Below, one piece after another: positions 1-64,000 of a DNA stretch of 64,000 nt (the first letter of the stretch is position 1; the number at the start of each line of letters is the position of its first letter). Source of the stretch: Pyrocephalus nanus. Lineage: Eukaryota > Chordata > Aves > Passeriformes > Tyrannidae. Location of the stretch: positions 103,279,739 to 103,343,738 of the forward strand of contig CM076259.1 in assembly GCA_038380795.1 (NCBI GenBank), read 5' to 3'. Below the pieces are notes generated by a model. The model was given only the letters and a program-made list of their open reading frames with translations. It made no database searches and had not been told where the DNA came from. A program made the position numbers and the translations under genes.

Positions 1-32
1 ATATATGGTGGTTTCTAACTACCTGTCATTGA

Positions 33-53291
<53,259 letters not shown>

Positions 53292-54796
53292 AGGTCTCTC
53301 CTTTCATCCATTTGCTACACTCCAGCCCTTTACTGAAGTGCATAAAGTAGTTTTTATATCCATATGTGAGAGCTCTAGTAAATTATATTTTATTGTTACT
53401 CAGCTGTGTGAAGTAAACCTTCAGTGGTCAACAATGCCACTTCTTTAATGAAGATTTGTATATTTTATATGCTACCAATGCTCCGCTTGTGTTTACTTTC
53501 TGTGAATTAACAAACATGATCTTTAACTATTAAAGAAAAGGATTTAAAAGCATTTTTGGAAGACTGTGGCCTTCATGCAGGAAGTTCCACATGCTAAAGC
53601 TTTTGTTATTGGTCATTTTACAATGATATTTTATATTATATAGTTCCAGTATTGCATTGCATTTTTGGAGTGCAGGTACTATTTTGGTGATGGGAGAAAA
53701 CCAATTTTTATATTTAATGAGAAACTCTAGGAGTTTTCTTAAATAATAGGGGAAAAGTGTAATGCAGTGTATATGTTTCAGTTTTGTCAAGCACACAAAA
53801 GGGTGAAAATCAGCAGACAGAAAAGGACTAATGTGAATTTAAGTATCAAAAGGTTAGGTCTTATTTCCTTGTGCTTTTTTAAAGCCTGTTGCAAAGGTTT
53901 ACCATCAGTGCAAAGGGATGCTGGTTTGTATTATAATTAAGACAAAATTGTGTTGTCTCTTAATGACATTAGTTTGATTTTAAAAAAAATCAGTCATGGT
54001 ACTGTGATTGATAATGCTTTTGCACTGAAGGTATCAGTATAATGTGCAGATTTTACAAAAGGGAAAATGTAGACTTTGAACATCCTTGGTAGCAGTGTTT
54101 CTTTTGCCCAGAAAAGCAACAGTGGAAAAGGTTCCCAATGAAATACTCCAAATCTGAGATGCTTTGAAGATTCCCACAATAGAAAAGAAGTGAATAGGAT
54201 TTTTCAAGTAGTCTCCTATGTGATTTCTGAGCTGCGAAATTTGGCTGTATTGTATGCAGGGAAGATGTATGATGAGAGCAGAGTTGAGCACAGAACCTGT
54301 AAAATAACTGAGGAGTAAAAAAGCCTCTGGTTTGCTTTTGAAGGGGAAGGGATGTCTCTGGGTTCTGCTGAGTTCACAAGCCAATTAAAATGTTTTAAAC
54401 TTCCATGAGATTTGAGATCTGCTAGAGACAACCCAGTGAATATGAGTGGAAATAGTTCCTTAACATTAGGCATATGCCTGGAATAAAAGTAGGAGGGAAC
54501 TCTTAAGTCACATATTTACTTTTTATGGGCTTGTTTTTGAAAAGTCATCAGAGCATGACAAAATATTTCTGCTGCTCTTCAATATTTTGCTGCGTAAGCT
54601 AGGACTCATGACATGATCTAATAATGCTCATGTGAAAAGGAAAAGCCTCCTTTATACTTTTTACAGCGAGTTGTACTCTTAACCAACTTTAGACTATTGC
54701 CTGTACAGCTCAGTGAATGTACTTTAAACTTTATGAGCTCTGATATTTCCTGGCAGTTATATCCATGAAGGGATGAAGAAAAGAATGGACAGATTT

Positions 54797-54912
54797 GTCT
54801 TCTCTCTCCTTCTTTCTTTATTTTATTCCTCTCTTTCTCTCCTCTTTTTCTCACTTTCTCCCCTTTATTCTTTTTCTTCCTTTCCTCTTTCTGCTCCTTT
54901 CTCTTTTCCTAT
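54797..54912 (+). repeat. 115-nt CU-rich tract in CNKSR2 3' UTR
   Basis: It is almost entirely pyrimidine (TCTCTCTCC, TTTCTTTA, TTTTTCTTCC and similar) over about 115 nt, broken by only a few A or G. In RNA it would offer many PTB- and PCBP-type binding sites. Confidence 0.85.
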
Positions 54913-55603
54913 CTTGTTATTGCATTTGGATTGCAAATGTTCTGCAGATTTTGCACAACTGTACAGAAGAGTGGCCTTTCTGTAGCCCATTTTCAGTAAT
55001 CCTATATTCAAGTCGATATGGCTGACAAATCATGTATTAACGTTTGTATAGAATTCTGGATCCAGTGTAAGATTTTTACTATTAGAAGAATATTGTTTGT
55101 ATAAACTGGACATTTATTTACTGCATGGGTACTGACTTGTATATTAAATTTGTGAGGTTTTTGTAAATTTCTCTTAAAAAATGCTTGACTTGAAATGGAT
55201 TGTGCTATTGTTCCAAGCATTTAGATCCTCTTGCTATTGTTTTACTGGACCAAAAGTAAATATATTCATATGAAAAACTCTTTATATCTGATGGATGTAT
55301 ATGCACATTGTGTAGTTGATTCCTTGTCAAAACCAAGGCAGTTCAGAAGACTTAGATCTGTTGCTATGCAACAGCCATTCTGCCTGCACTTTACATTAGT
55401 AAAGTTAGCTTGATTGCTTTAAAGGTGAAAAATTAAACATTACAGTTTTCTAAGCTAGTCTAGTGACAAAGAACGTGTCCTCTCCATTGTGCTGCCTTCT
55501 TTTAAGAGTATTAAATGTTCTTCTATATATATATTTTTATTGTATTAACTCTCAGCCTAGAAAGGGAACACTGTAAGATGAAGTAAAATAAATTCAGCTT
55601 TTA

Positions 55604-55609
55604 AATAAA
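55604..55609 (+). terminator. Likely distal poly(A) signal of CNKSR2
   Basis: AATAAA paired with another AATAAA 17 nt upstream (55587-55592), about 2.3 kb after the stop codon. A further AATAAA at 55783-55788 is an alternative. Confidence 0.45.
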
Positions 55610-55800
55610 CATTTATGACTCAATATTCAATTTACTCCATGCCAGAGTTATTCTGTGGCATCTGACCATTTTACCTGCATTTCACAGCTCCATGTACCTT
55701 TATGTACCTCTGTAAAACGAGTTCGAACTCTGCCAGCGTGGCCAAAAAGGACTATTGCTGATTCATATGTAGGCAGACACTGAATAAAGACTTCTGAAAA

Positions 55801-56744
55801 CCTTTGGTTACCTCCCTGCCCTTTGTACTGTTTGATGAAAGTAAACCTTTTTTGACTGCAGGATTCTCTCATGTACCAGTTCAACAGCAATGAACAATTT
55901 TACCATTATGAGCAGGTGTGATAAAACATTGTATGCTACCCAGGTAAAGTGTCAAGGCATTAGTTACAGTTACTTCTTAGAGTCTGATAGTAAGTATACT
56001 TATTCAGCTCTGGCCATCTAAACTAAAGTAGGGTTTGGATGCAAACAAAATGTACAGTACCAGTAGAGTCCTTCTTTAAAATGACACAAAATAAGCATCT
56101 GGAAAGCATTCTACAACAAAGGCCACTGAAAGAGAAATGGCTTATATCAAGCAAACACTTATGGCTGTAACTGAGTCCACATAGCAAAACATCCATGCTG
56201 TCTAGTGATTTCCTGCTGGTTAGGTAAGACATTCTTGCCTAGTATGTAGCATATCAAATAATACCTTTTCTTTGGCTATTAATTCTTTTAGGCATCAATT
56301 TTCTAGTCTTTATACAGCTCACTTTCATTTTGCTTAGCCATAGCATAAAAACTCAATAGCACTTACCAGCTGGGAAAATTACCTCTGATTAAGAAAACAG
56401 AAAAGTTGGATTATATTTTTTAATATTTTAAAAATATGACTTGCAACACCTACTAATTTCTATCTAGGTATTACTCTTCAAAAGTCAAGGATTATGATTC
56501 TCACTGATCTCCTCTAAATATGCTGCTTGCTACATCCTCGTTCAGTGAGATCAGCCTCTGGCTCTGTAAATCCTAGCAGTGTTTTTTCTGTGCTGGAGCC
56601 AGGTTTTCTTGCATGTTTCCACCAAGCATTTGGCTTATCCAAGCAAAACTTCCACTTTCTCCTATTCGGTGCCACTGCAGTTTTCTTCTCCAGGACCGCC
56701 CCACTTACTCATCTCTCGGGATAGATGTTCCTCAGTGTGTGAGC
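55801..56744 (-). other. KLHL34 3' UTR and gap between convergent genes
   Basis: About 0.9 kb between the probable CNKSR2 end and the KLHL34 stop. KLHL34's 3' UTR must run through it on the - strand. A - strand ATTAAA lies near 56417-56422, and a - strand AATAAA at 55536-55541 falls inside the CNKSR2 UTR. No coding sequence seen. Confidence 0.55.
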
Positions 56745-58532
56745 TCAGCAGTTGGGCAGCTTCTTGTTCTGGCTGTCACTGTCCTGCTCATCAGCCGTCT
56801 CAGAGAGCTGGAGCACGGCGCACTGCAGCCCACACCAAGGCAGAGGGGCTTTGCAGATCTCCTCCCAGCCATCGTTGTCAATGTCATAGCCAACCACGTC
56901 TTGCGTGGAGACTTCCAGCGAGTTTTGCCATTTCTTTCCCCCAATAAGAAGAGCCGTTTCCTCTACCACTGCCAGGCCATAGGAAAATCGATCATAGACC
57001 AGTGGTCTTAACCGGGTCCATTGGTTTTGGTCAGGGTCATACCTTTCTATTTCAGAGAATGGTTCATATAATCCTAAGAAGGTGAATATGGATTCCCTGA
57101 TTGTTGCCATCTGATGCCCAAATCGAGCAATGCTCATTGGGGCTCGTTTCATCCACTGCCCTTCAAGTGAGCTCAGAGAATATACATCATTGCTCGTGCT
57201 GGCTGGGGCTGAGTACTTGCCCCCAGAGATGTATATAGTGTTCTTGCAAACAGCACTGGCATGGCCATGTATCTTGCATGGCAATTCCCTGGCCTTTGTC
57301 CATCTGTCCCTGCTGATATCGTAGACTTCCACAGAGGAATGCAGAGACCCGTCCTCACCCCTTCCACCAATGGCAAAGATATTCTTGCCTAGGACACAAC
57401 AAGAAAACTGACATCTCTTTTCCAGCATGCCTGTGATTTGGGTCCATGTGTTAAATCTCGGATCATAACGATGGACTTTGTTCGTAACCAATAAGATCTT
57501 TTCAGTTTTAGCATCACCCAGGGAACCACTTTCTATTTCCCCACCCAAGACATAGAGGAAGTTCCCCACCACGCACACACTGTGGTTCTGCACCCTGTCC
57601 TGCAGCTGTGTGAGGGTTCGCCACTTGTGATTGTAAACATCGAAGGCCACCACGTCGGTGACGAGCCCCTCACTTGCTGTCCCTCCCCCCAGCAGAATGA
57701 TCCGAGTTTTCTGGTTCCTCAGTGCGGTGGACTTATCCTGCAGGACAGGCTGTTTGAATACAGATGTGTGATAATTTATTGCTTTAATGATCAAGCACTT
57801 AATACCTGCTGAGAGGGACACTTCTGACTGTGTGTAGGTTTTTCTCAGCTCTTCCACGGGGATGAGACCATATCTTATGTGCTCTAAAAGGCTGCTTGCA
57901 TGATCCAGCCTGGATTTATCCTGCTTCAGCCACAGCAGCACAAGATTCAACAGGCGGCTTTCTTTCACCATGGGGAGATCTGGTGATTGAATCACTGCTA
58001 GCAAAGACTTGAAGTTCAGCTCAAGAAGTCCTGACAAATCCAAGTCCAGCAGCTTCCACACATTATTGATAATGTACTTTTCTGTTGCTGCTAAGGCATC
58101 TGGCAGGTAGAACTTCCTGGCCACATTGGCAGAGAAGCAGCAATTCTCTAAGGCAAGATTGTTAATTAAGTACTGATTGCACAAACTGATAGCATCCGTC
58201 ACTTGCAAGTAGCTTGCAGCTTCCAAAGTGTCCTCCAGGCTTTCAAAGGAAAGGGGCAGCAAGGATGTGTAAATGAAGTCCAGGATGTGCTGGAGGCCAG
58301 TAGGTGAGACAACTTGCAGATGAATGACACTGGCTTTAGACTCTTGGGTATAGCTTTTGAACATGGCTCGGAAGTAGTCACTGGAGCATGCCAACAAGGA
58401 CTTGTGTGCAGGGAACTCGTTTTCTTTCACTTTCAGCAAAATATCGCACAGAAAGCCCTCTGATCTCAGGCTCTGGTACTGGGCAAGCACGGCGGTGCAG
58501 TGTGCTTTGCAGTAGGACAGGAAGTAGCTCAT
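56745..58532 (-). CDS. KLHL34: KLHL34, kelch-like BTB-BACK-Kelch protein, 595 aa, complete single exon
   Basis: The intact frame encodes a BTB domain (about residues 27-125, with FLCDILLKV, HKSLLACSSDYFRAMF and LDFIYT), a BACK domain (about 130-255, with ENCCFSANVARKF and LLNLVLLWLK) and a Kelch propeller (about 275-575). Kelch features include GG doublets (IILLGGG, LYVLGGE, IFAIGGR, IYISGGK, ALLIGGK) with the later conserved Tyr and Trp. Such proteins are typically substrate adaptors of CUL3 ubiquitin ligases; the substrate of KLHL34 is not known to me. The motif PFSEIERYDP...QWTRLRPL matches human KLHL34 closely. The start is the first ATG (58532, good ACC ATG context, MSYFLSYCKAH as in human). 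An in-frame TTG at 58610 is not a credible start. Human is 644 residues as I recall. Confidence 0.97.
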   Translation of the reverse strand: MSYFLSYCKAHCTAVLAQYQSLRSEGFLCDILLKVKENEFPAHKSLLACSSDYFRAMFKSYTQESKASVIHLQVVSPTGLQHILDFIYTSLLPLSFESLEDTLEAASYLQVTDAISLCNQYLINNLALENCCFSANVARKFYLPDALAATEKYIINNVWKLLDLDLSGLLELNFKSLLAVIQSPDLPMVKESRLLNLVLLWLKQDKSRLDHASSLLEHIRYGLIPVEELRKTYTQSEVSLSAGIKCLIIKAINYHTSVFKQPVLQDKSTALRNQKTRIILLGGGTASEGLVTDVVAFDVYNHKWRTLTQLQDRVQNHSVCVVGNFLYVLGGEIESGSLGDAKTEKILLVTNKVHRYDPRFNTWTQITGMLEKRCQFSCCVLGKNIFAIGGRGEDGSLHSSVEVYDISRDRWTKARELPCKIHGHASAVCKNTIYISGGKYSAPASTSNDVYSLSSLEGQWMKRAPMSIARFGHQMATIRESIFTFLGLYEPFSEIERYDPDQNQWTRLRPLVYDRFSYGLAVVEETALLIGGKKWQNSLEVSTQDVVGYDIDNDGWEEICKAPLPWCGLQCAVLQLSETADEQDSDSQNKKLPNC

Positions 58533-59530
58533 GGTAGACGATGCAATGCTTTCCCCTTGAGTTATTAGAGCTAAAATGCAATTAGTTATTGAAACAGCTG
58601 CCTTACTCAACAGCCATTCCTTGAACGCCCAGCAGACCTCCAGCTGTTAGAGAAAAGGCCAACCAAAAAAAACCCCAAAAACTTCAGTCTCTTTCCTGGC
58701 ATAGGGGGACAGTTAGTAGATTTGTAGTGACTTCAATGCATTCCTTTATAGAAAAAACAGCTGAATGTCATAACAGCTGTAGGATGCTTACTGTTCTCGT
58801 CTCCACAACTTGTGCAAGGATGAAGAGTCCGCAGTTCTGCTGAGCACTTGCTTCGCTGGCCATCAGGTAACAGATGAGGGAGCTAGATGACAATTCCAAT
58901 AAATGGCCCTTCGTGTCTGCTCAGTCGTGGCCCCCGACCCTTCTTGCTCCACAGGCAGATCGAATTGATCCTCTCTGGCTGCCAGCGCGTGGCTCTGAGC
59001 AGACACAGATGAGAAGGGAGTTCCTTGCTTTTCTCCTCTTGTTTGTGTTTCAAACTCCGACCAGTTTAGACCTCGCCACCCCGGGACAGGAGCCCTTTTT
59101 CGTTCTCTTTTCACAGTGTCTTGGGGAGCCTCAGCTGAAGATCAAATCAGTGCCCAGGGATTATTATGGCAGCATTTTCTGAGCCCATAAATCTCTCTCC
59201 GGCAGGCAATAAGACAACCAAAATACCGTGATTAGTCACTGGTTCGATTTGACATGCATTTCTGGGCTCTCTGCTTCACGTGACACCTCCATAACTCACA
59301 GCTACCAGAATAGCCACAGGCTCATCCCCTCGTCCCCTTGCCCAGGGGCCAACCCCGGGCGGGTCCGGGCGGGCAGACGAAGGAGCTTCCACTGACAGCC
59401 CCAGCCAAAGCAGCTGACTTGGAATGACCTGGCTGGAAATCACAAGGGTAACACATTCGCACAAAGTGGTGACAAAAATAGATTGCCCCAGTTCAGCCAT
59501 AATAAACCAAAATCTGTTTATAGAGGAGGC
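58533..59530 (-). promoter_or_regulatory. KLHL34 upstream region: probable 5' UTR and candidate promoter
   Basis: A - strand TATAAA lies at 59517-59522, followed downstream by a GC- and CpG-rich patch (about 59330-59395) unlike its surroundings. A - strand TTTTAG acceptor-like site about 50 nt upstream of the ATG (near 58575) would allow a spliced 5' UTR. Support is motif-level only. Confidence 0.25.
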
Positions 59531-62500
59531 TTTGCATAATTGTGCTCTCAGTTAACAGCTGGGAACAAACCCAGAGCCCCCAGGGATGGGCTGGCGCTCT
59601 CTCACTCAGCTTTCTCACTTTCAGTTTGTCCCAATTAGAAATACTTACACAGGGATTATCCCTGATTTTCACCTGGGCACTTTAGGGTCTAATTTCTACC
59701 AGGAATAGTAGCTCTGGGCAGGCTACACATTCTGACATCTTAAAGCTTGCTTTTATTTTTTTCCTTTTTCCCCCTGCATAACTCTGGGTGCAGATGTTCA
59801 GGAATCTTCTCCAGACACCTTTCTTTCCAAATCAAACACCCTCAGGACTTTGAATACCTTGCCAGGGTTTATAAATGCCAGATCAGTTCTCTGCATCGTG
59901 AGCCAGCAGACTTGGGGGCAAAAGAGGATCCCACAGGACTGAAAAATACTGCCTTTCACTCAAGCCCAAGGTAAAGCCTTTTTACTGTATTTGCTTGTGT
60001 TTCTTTTTGTGATGTCATGAAATTCTGGCTTACCCCTGTAATCAAGGGGTGTTTGAGACGTGACTAGATCCTAATGTGGATCGTGCATGCTGTATGACTG
60101 TTCTAGTGAGCTTGAACTGTCCTGCTAAGCAGACTGATGCCTGCACATGCTCTGCTCTGTTTATGGGGAAGGACTCCAAAAACATTGTTCTTTATTGCTG
60201 TATAGCTCTGAACATTGATTTCCTGCTTTAATCCACTTTCTATCATGACATTATAGATCATAAATAAGGATTTTGCTAAAAGATCTTCCCCTTTGCTAGC
60301 AAAATGACATGTACGGGCAGTAGTGATGAAGGAGAAAAGGGATGCTGGTTTCTTATTCCCAGTGGTTTTGCCTATGTCCAAGTAGGGACAACACTAAGAT
60401 ATTTCAGATGTTAGCAAAGCTATGCAAACAAGCTTGTGTTTGATGCTTTCCTGTGTTGGAGGTGGAGACCAGAGACCAGGTACCTATTTCACCCCCCTGA
60501 GCAGTCATATGTCCTCTGATGAGGGGCCAGGCCTTAAATGCTCCCACTCCTAGAGCTACTGCTTTCCCCAGTTTAACCCCATAAGGTGCCAGATTTCAAT
60601 AGCAGGAGGTGCAGATAAACCTCTGCTGTTTTCAAGCAGCAGGAAGGTGCTGTGCCATCGCAGTTTCCCTGGGAGCCTGGAGGTGAGGCAAGCGAGCAAG
60701 GGGGCTGAACCTGCAGAGCAGGGCTGAGTTTGAGGAGTGTGTCTGCAGCAGTTCTGGCACACACTCCTCCTGGCATCACCTCCTCATCACCAACAGCCTT
60801 TATTCTCTATCAGCCCTTCAACCTGTGCTGCCACGACTGCTCTGAGGAGGGGGGGGTTGGGAGATGACACAGCCAGGAGGTGATGCACAAAGAGGAATAA
60901 GGAAAATCCAAAAATAGAACAGCAGAGAGGTCTCTGTGGCCCAGGTCAGGCCCTCAGCCTCCCTCACTGTGTGACCTCCCAGGCAGGTGAAGTGCCCCAA
61001 GCCGCAATGCAGCAGAGGTGACCCACTGTCTGGGCAGCTGGCTGGGGACCCACCATGAGGAGAGATCCTTGTCACAGGACACCCATCTGATACACAGAAA
61101 CCAGACTGGTCTTCTACTCTTGAGCCATGGCCAACAGCTCCCCAGAGCTGCAATGAAATCCTACTTCCCCTAGATCCAGTTGTATCAGAAAAAGGTCAGA
61201 TGTATGGCTTGGCCAGCTGAGGGTATGCCAGCAGCAGACAGTATCGATTGCCCCACCAAATGATTCACTCCCAGGCAATGTGCCTTTTCCTCACCCTTTA
61301 CAAGTGCCAGCAAAGTTGGTGTAAGGTTGGTCAATGCATGGCCTGGCCTTGCTAAGTGCCAGCACAGCTCCAACCACAAGCTCTGTCATTTCAGAGAGGC
61401 CAAACGATGCTCATTCTGAACATCCCTTCCTGTGCCCAGAGAGATGCTGTGTTAACCAAAACTGTTGTGCATCCCTTGCTTTCCAAATGAATTCCGTACA
61501 TGGGCTGCCATTTATACAGATCAGCGCTGATTCACGGTACTGATTTAATGAACCAATGCTGGATAAGCAGGTCCTATAATTGTATGCTATGTTGTGCTAT
61601 TCCCTCTCAGACCTACTTCATCTTCATGGCAAGCTGGCTAATAGAAGTAGTGAGAATCATGATCCTTATAAAGCTGTTTATTTGTTCTGGAGATTTTTTT
61701 TTTCTTTGGCTTATAATTGAAATAAAGCCACATCCTTTCCAGTCCCCTGCTCTAGAGCGACAAAGAAAAAGATTATAATTATCAAAATGAGGTTTTTCCC
61801 TGATCCACTTTTAGGCAGGTAGCCTTGTTTAACTAGGGAGCCTGCTCAGCCGAGACGCCCCTTTTGTCAATAGATAAATTATCTTCAGGCAGCAGCTCAG
61901 CTCCTCAGCACCTTTGGAGGGATATGTAATGCCCATTAGTAAGAGAGCAGACAGTGACTAAACAGCTAACTTAAGGATCTCAGCGAGAGACCTAACACGA
62001 GGTGGGATACAGTCAAACCATGTTCTTATTCTCCTCGTCTGCAATTTGGAAGATCAGATCTAAAGTTTGACTCACTAGATGGTGCTTAAAATTAGGAAAA
62101 TATTAGTGTTTCAATGATGTTGATTTGTTGGGAATAGATAATACATTTTTAATCATGTGCATCATTTAGAGTTTAAATTAGATTTGGACTTCAGGCTTTC
62201 AGTATATTTTTTGTTCAAGTCATTGCCCTACTACAGTAGGAAGTCTGCAATGAAAAAGGGTATTCAGAGGTGTGCTGTGGAAAATGTTGGCTTCCATGTT
62301 TGCAGTTATTTTTTTTCCTATACAAAGCTGAAAAATAGCCCAAATTGCAATGACATGTTCAATTTAATATTGCAAGTAGGCCATCAGTTAATAAACAATT
62401 CAACTACCATTGTAAATTTCCAATTTTTTTAGGAGTAAAAATTGTAAAAGGAGCTGTACAAGTAAAACTAGGCTCATTAGTAACAAGTGGCTTACTGTAA

Positions 62501-64000
62501 AATATTCATTACAAAAATCCACAGCAGATGATTTCTAAGCTACATTTTGTTCCAAAAGAAATTAGTGGAGTCTGGAGGACAAGAGAATAAATGCTTCAGA
62601 TGCTCCGTAATGTACCACATAAACAAATATAGCAAAACTCAGACAAATGATGAATGTAATAGGGATGATGTAGCCTACAGGTTTTCTAGAAACTACCAAT
62701 CACAAAGATCATATTGATTTAAGATGTCTTGGAAAGATCTTTGGACTAGAGTCTGTTCTTCATCCTTGAATAATCACTCAGAATAGTATTTGGGTCAGCC
62801 CATCTATTTAAAGCAAAGGATGTTTAGCTGAGAAAAGCAGTCCTTAAGAACGAAACAGTAAGAGGGAGGAATTTTCTTGCAGCTAAACACAATGTCTGTT
62901 GAGATCAGGTCTGTTTAAAAAGCAAAAGAGAAAGTCAGCAGCTTGGATGAAGTGGGCTTAGGCCATGAAGTTTCCATTTTGGCAGGGGGAGGCTGGAGAT
63001 GTGTGTGGCTTTAAACACTGATCGAGTGGTGTCCAAAGGACACTTTCACTGTGAGCTGAGGGAGAAGGAAATCAGCACGAGGCAGTGCCTCCCCCAGCCC
63101 ATCAGATAAGCCTGCAAACCCTCAGCACACTGTATCCATCCCTGTGCCACCTCAGAAGAGTCTGTGTCTGGGGATAGTGTTGATAACAAGAGCTTTGTCC
63201 GAGTGCAAGTCTCTGTCTGCCATTGGGGAGAAGAGAGGTTTAGTGTAAGCAGGAGTCAAAGCAGGGATCCCAGGCAAAGCTTGCTGCAAGACCACAGCTG
63301 CTAAGCCATGACTGCATGGCAGTTTTCTGTTATTCTGTGGAAAAGAGTAATAAAGGAGGAAAAACCATTGGCACACCTGTTTTGGAGGTGGCCATGTCCC
63401 AGTTGGGTTATTCTAGCACTAACTACAGCGGTAGTTAGTGGTGAGAAAGCATCCTGTGTCAAATTGTGAAAGGCAACATGAAATAACAGACTTTCAATCA
63501 GCCAGTGCCTCATTTGTTTCCTCTTCCTTTTTTTCAGGTTTCCTTTCATTTGCCTCCCATGAAGACAGATGTTACAGCTTCCATTGCCCTCTCAGTGGGT
63601 TAGACATGAGCTTCCCTGGTGAATAAAAAACAAGTTGGGAAAGTTTTTAACTTGAGCTCCCATTTCAGAGCAACTGCAGTGGGATGAGTCAGGCACTGCA
63701 GCTGCAGGATAACAAAGGAGAATGTGTATTTTAATGAGCCCGTTTCAGAGCAGATGTACTAATGGACTTCACAGCACTTCACAGCTGAGGATGGAAGGCT
63801 GCTTCCATCACCTGCTCCTGTGATGGCCAGGTGGCACCAGAGATGCTCTGCATCAATCCCTGGCTTTCCCCTGCTGGGCAGCCTGTGCTGCTGGTGGGGC
63901 AGAGAGGGACCTGCAGCCCCTGCCCAGGAGTGCCTTCAATCTGCATCTGGCTCAGGGATACTCACAGCCACTTGTGGTTGCTGCCTTTGCTCAACAAAGA
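59531..64000. other. Intergenic flank beyond KLHL34
   Basis: About 4.5 kb with no gene I can support. In mammals SMPX follows KLHL34 here. I looked for its short conserved peptide on the - strand and did not recognise it, so it probably lies beyond the window. A stretch at about 61.82-62.02 kb has dense motif-like sequence, including a GATAAATTATC palindrome, and could be regulatory. Open frames up to 111 codons have no recognisable protein character. Confidence 0.6.

Larger units (their letters stand above)
53292..55800 (+). other. CNKSR2: CNKSR2 3' UTR
   Basis: The sequence after the stop is AT-rich and holds several poly(A) signals: ATTAAA at 53529-53534, and AATAAA at 54482-54487, 55587-55592, 55604-55609 and 55783-55788. 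The last pair near 55.6 kb or the one at 55783 could mark the distal end, giving a UTR of about 2.3-2.5 kb. A CU-rich tract at 54797-54912 lies inside it. Exact ends are not visible from sequence. Confidence 0.6.

Noticed and set aside
58533..58610. 26-codon in-frame N-terminal extension of KLHL34
   Set aside because: It starts with TTG, not ATG. The first in-frame ATG at 58532 has good context and matches the family N-terminus (MSYFLSYCKAH).
60818..61153. 111-codon - strand frame upstream of KLHL34
   Set aside because: No similarity recognised, and not SMPX. The local composition explains the open frame.
59000..64000. SMPX, expected next to KLHL34 from mammalian order
   Set aside because: I looked for its short conserved N-terminal peptide on the - strand and did not find it. 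It probably lies outside the window.

Overview
This window looks like a piece of a bird (or at least sauropsid) nuclear genome. It is AT-rich, its exons are short and GT-AG bounded, and they sit in long introns. Two degraded fragments match the 3' tail of CR1 LINEs, the typical avian retroposon. I see no bacterial-style operons, no CRISPR array and no tRNA or rRNA gene. Almost all short open frames in the window are chance frames in introns.

Two protein genes are supported. Positions 82-53291 on the + strand hold the 3' part of CNKSR2 (connector enhancer of kinase suppressor of Ras 2, also CNK2 or MAGUIN), a neuronal postsynaptic scaffold. Eight canonical exons are visible, all with compatible splice phases: 82-254, 2400-2473, 4966-5037, 10690-10757, 15958-16058, 17232-17775, 49863-50059 and 53076-53291. 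Together they encode the last 480 residues: the whole PH domain, a serine/proline-rich region with a poly-glutamate tract, a conserved C-terminal helical region, and the terminal ETHV PDZ ligand. The SAM, CRIC and PDZ domain exons must lie upstream of the window. A long 3' UTR follows to about 55.6-55.8 kb.

Positions 58532-56745 on the - strand hold a complete single-exon KLHL34 (BTB-BACK-Kelch, 595 aa), tail to tail with CNKSR2. The CNKSR2-KLHL34 convergent order is the one I know from human Xp22.12, which supports both calls. The remaining 58.6-64 kb is the 5' flank of KLHL34. SMPX follows in mammals, but I could not find it here.

The most interesting region is the 32-kb intron between the 544-nt exon (17232-17775) and the penultimate exon (49863). 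It appears to hold an alternative terminal exon at 38713. Read in the normal phase, its first bases complete one serine codon and then give TAA, so the product would end at about residue 898 (human numbering), without the PDZ ligand. That matches what I recall of the short MAGUIN-2 isoform. The same exon has a clean 50-codon open frame in another phase that starts exactly at the acceptor. That frame would be used if the 544-nt exon were skipped. A 42-nt frame-preserving candidate microexon lies about 0.7 kb upstream (37986-38027), behind a strong CU-rich tract. A consensus internal donor in the 544-nt exon would remove exactly 68 codons, including the poly-Glu tract. Together these suggest a region built for isoform choice at the CNK2 C-terminus. 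Elsewhere, a foldback element of about 169 bp (3987-4155) stands out in an intron.
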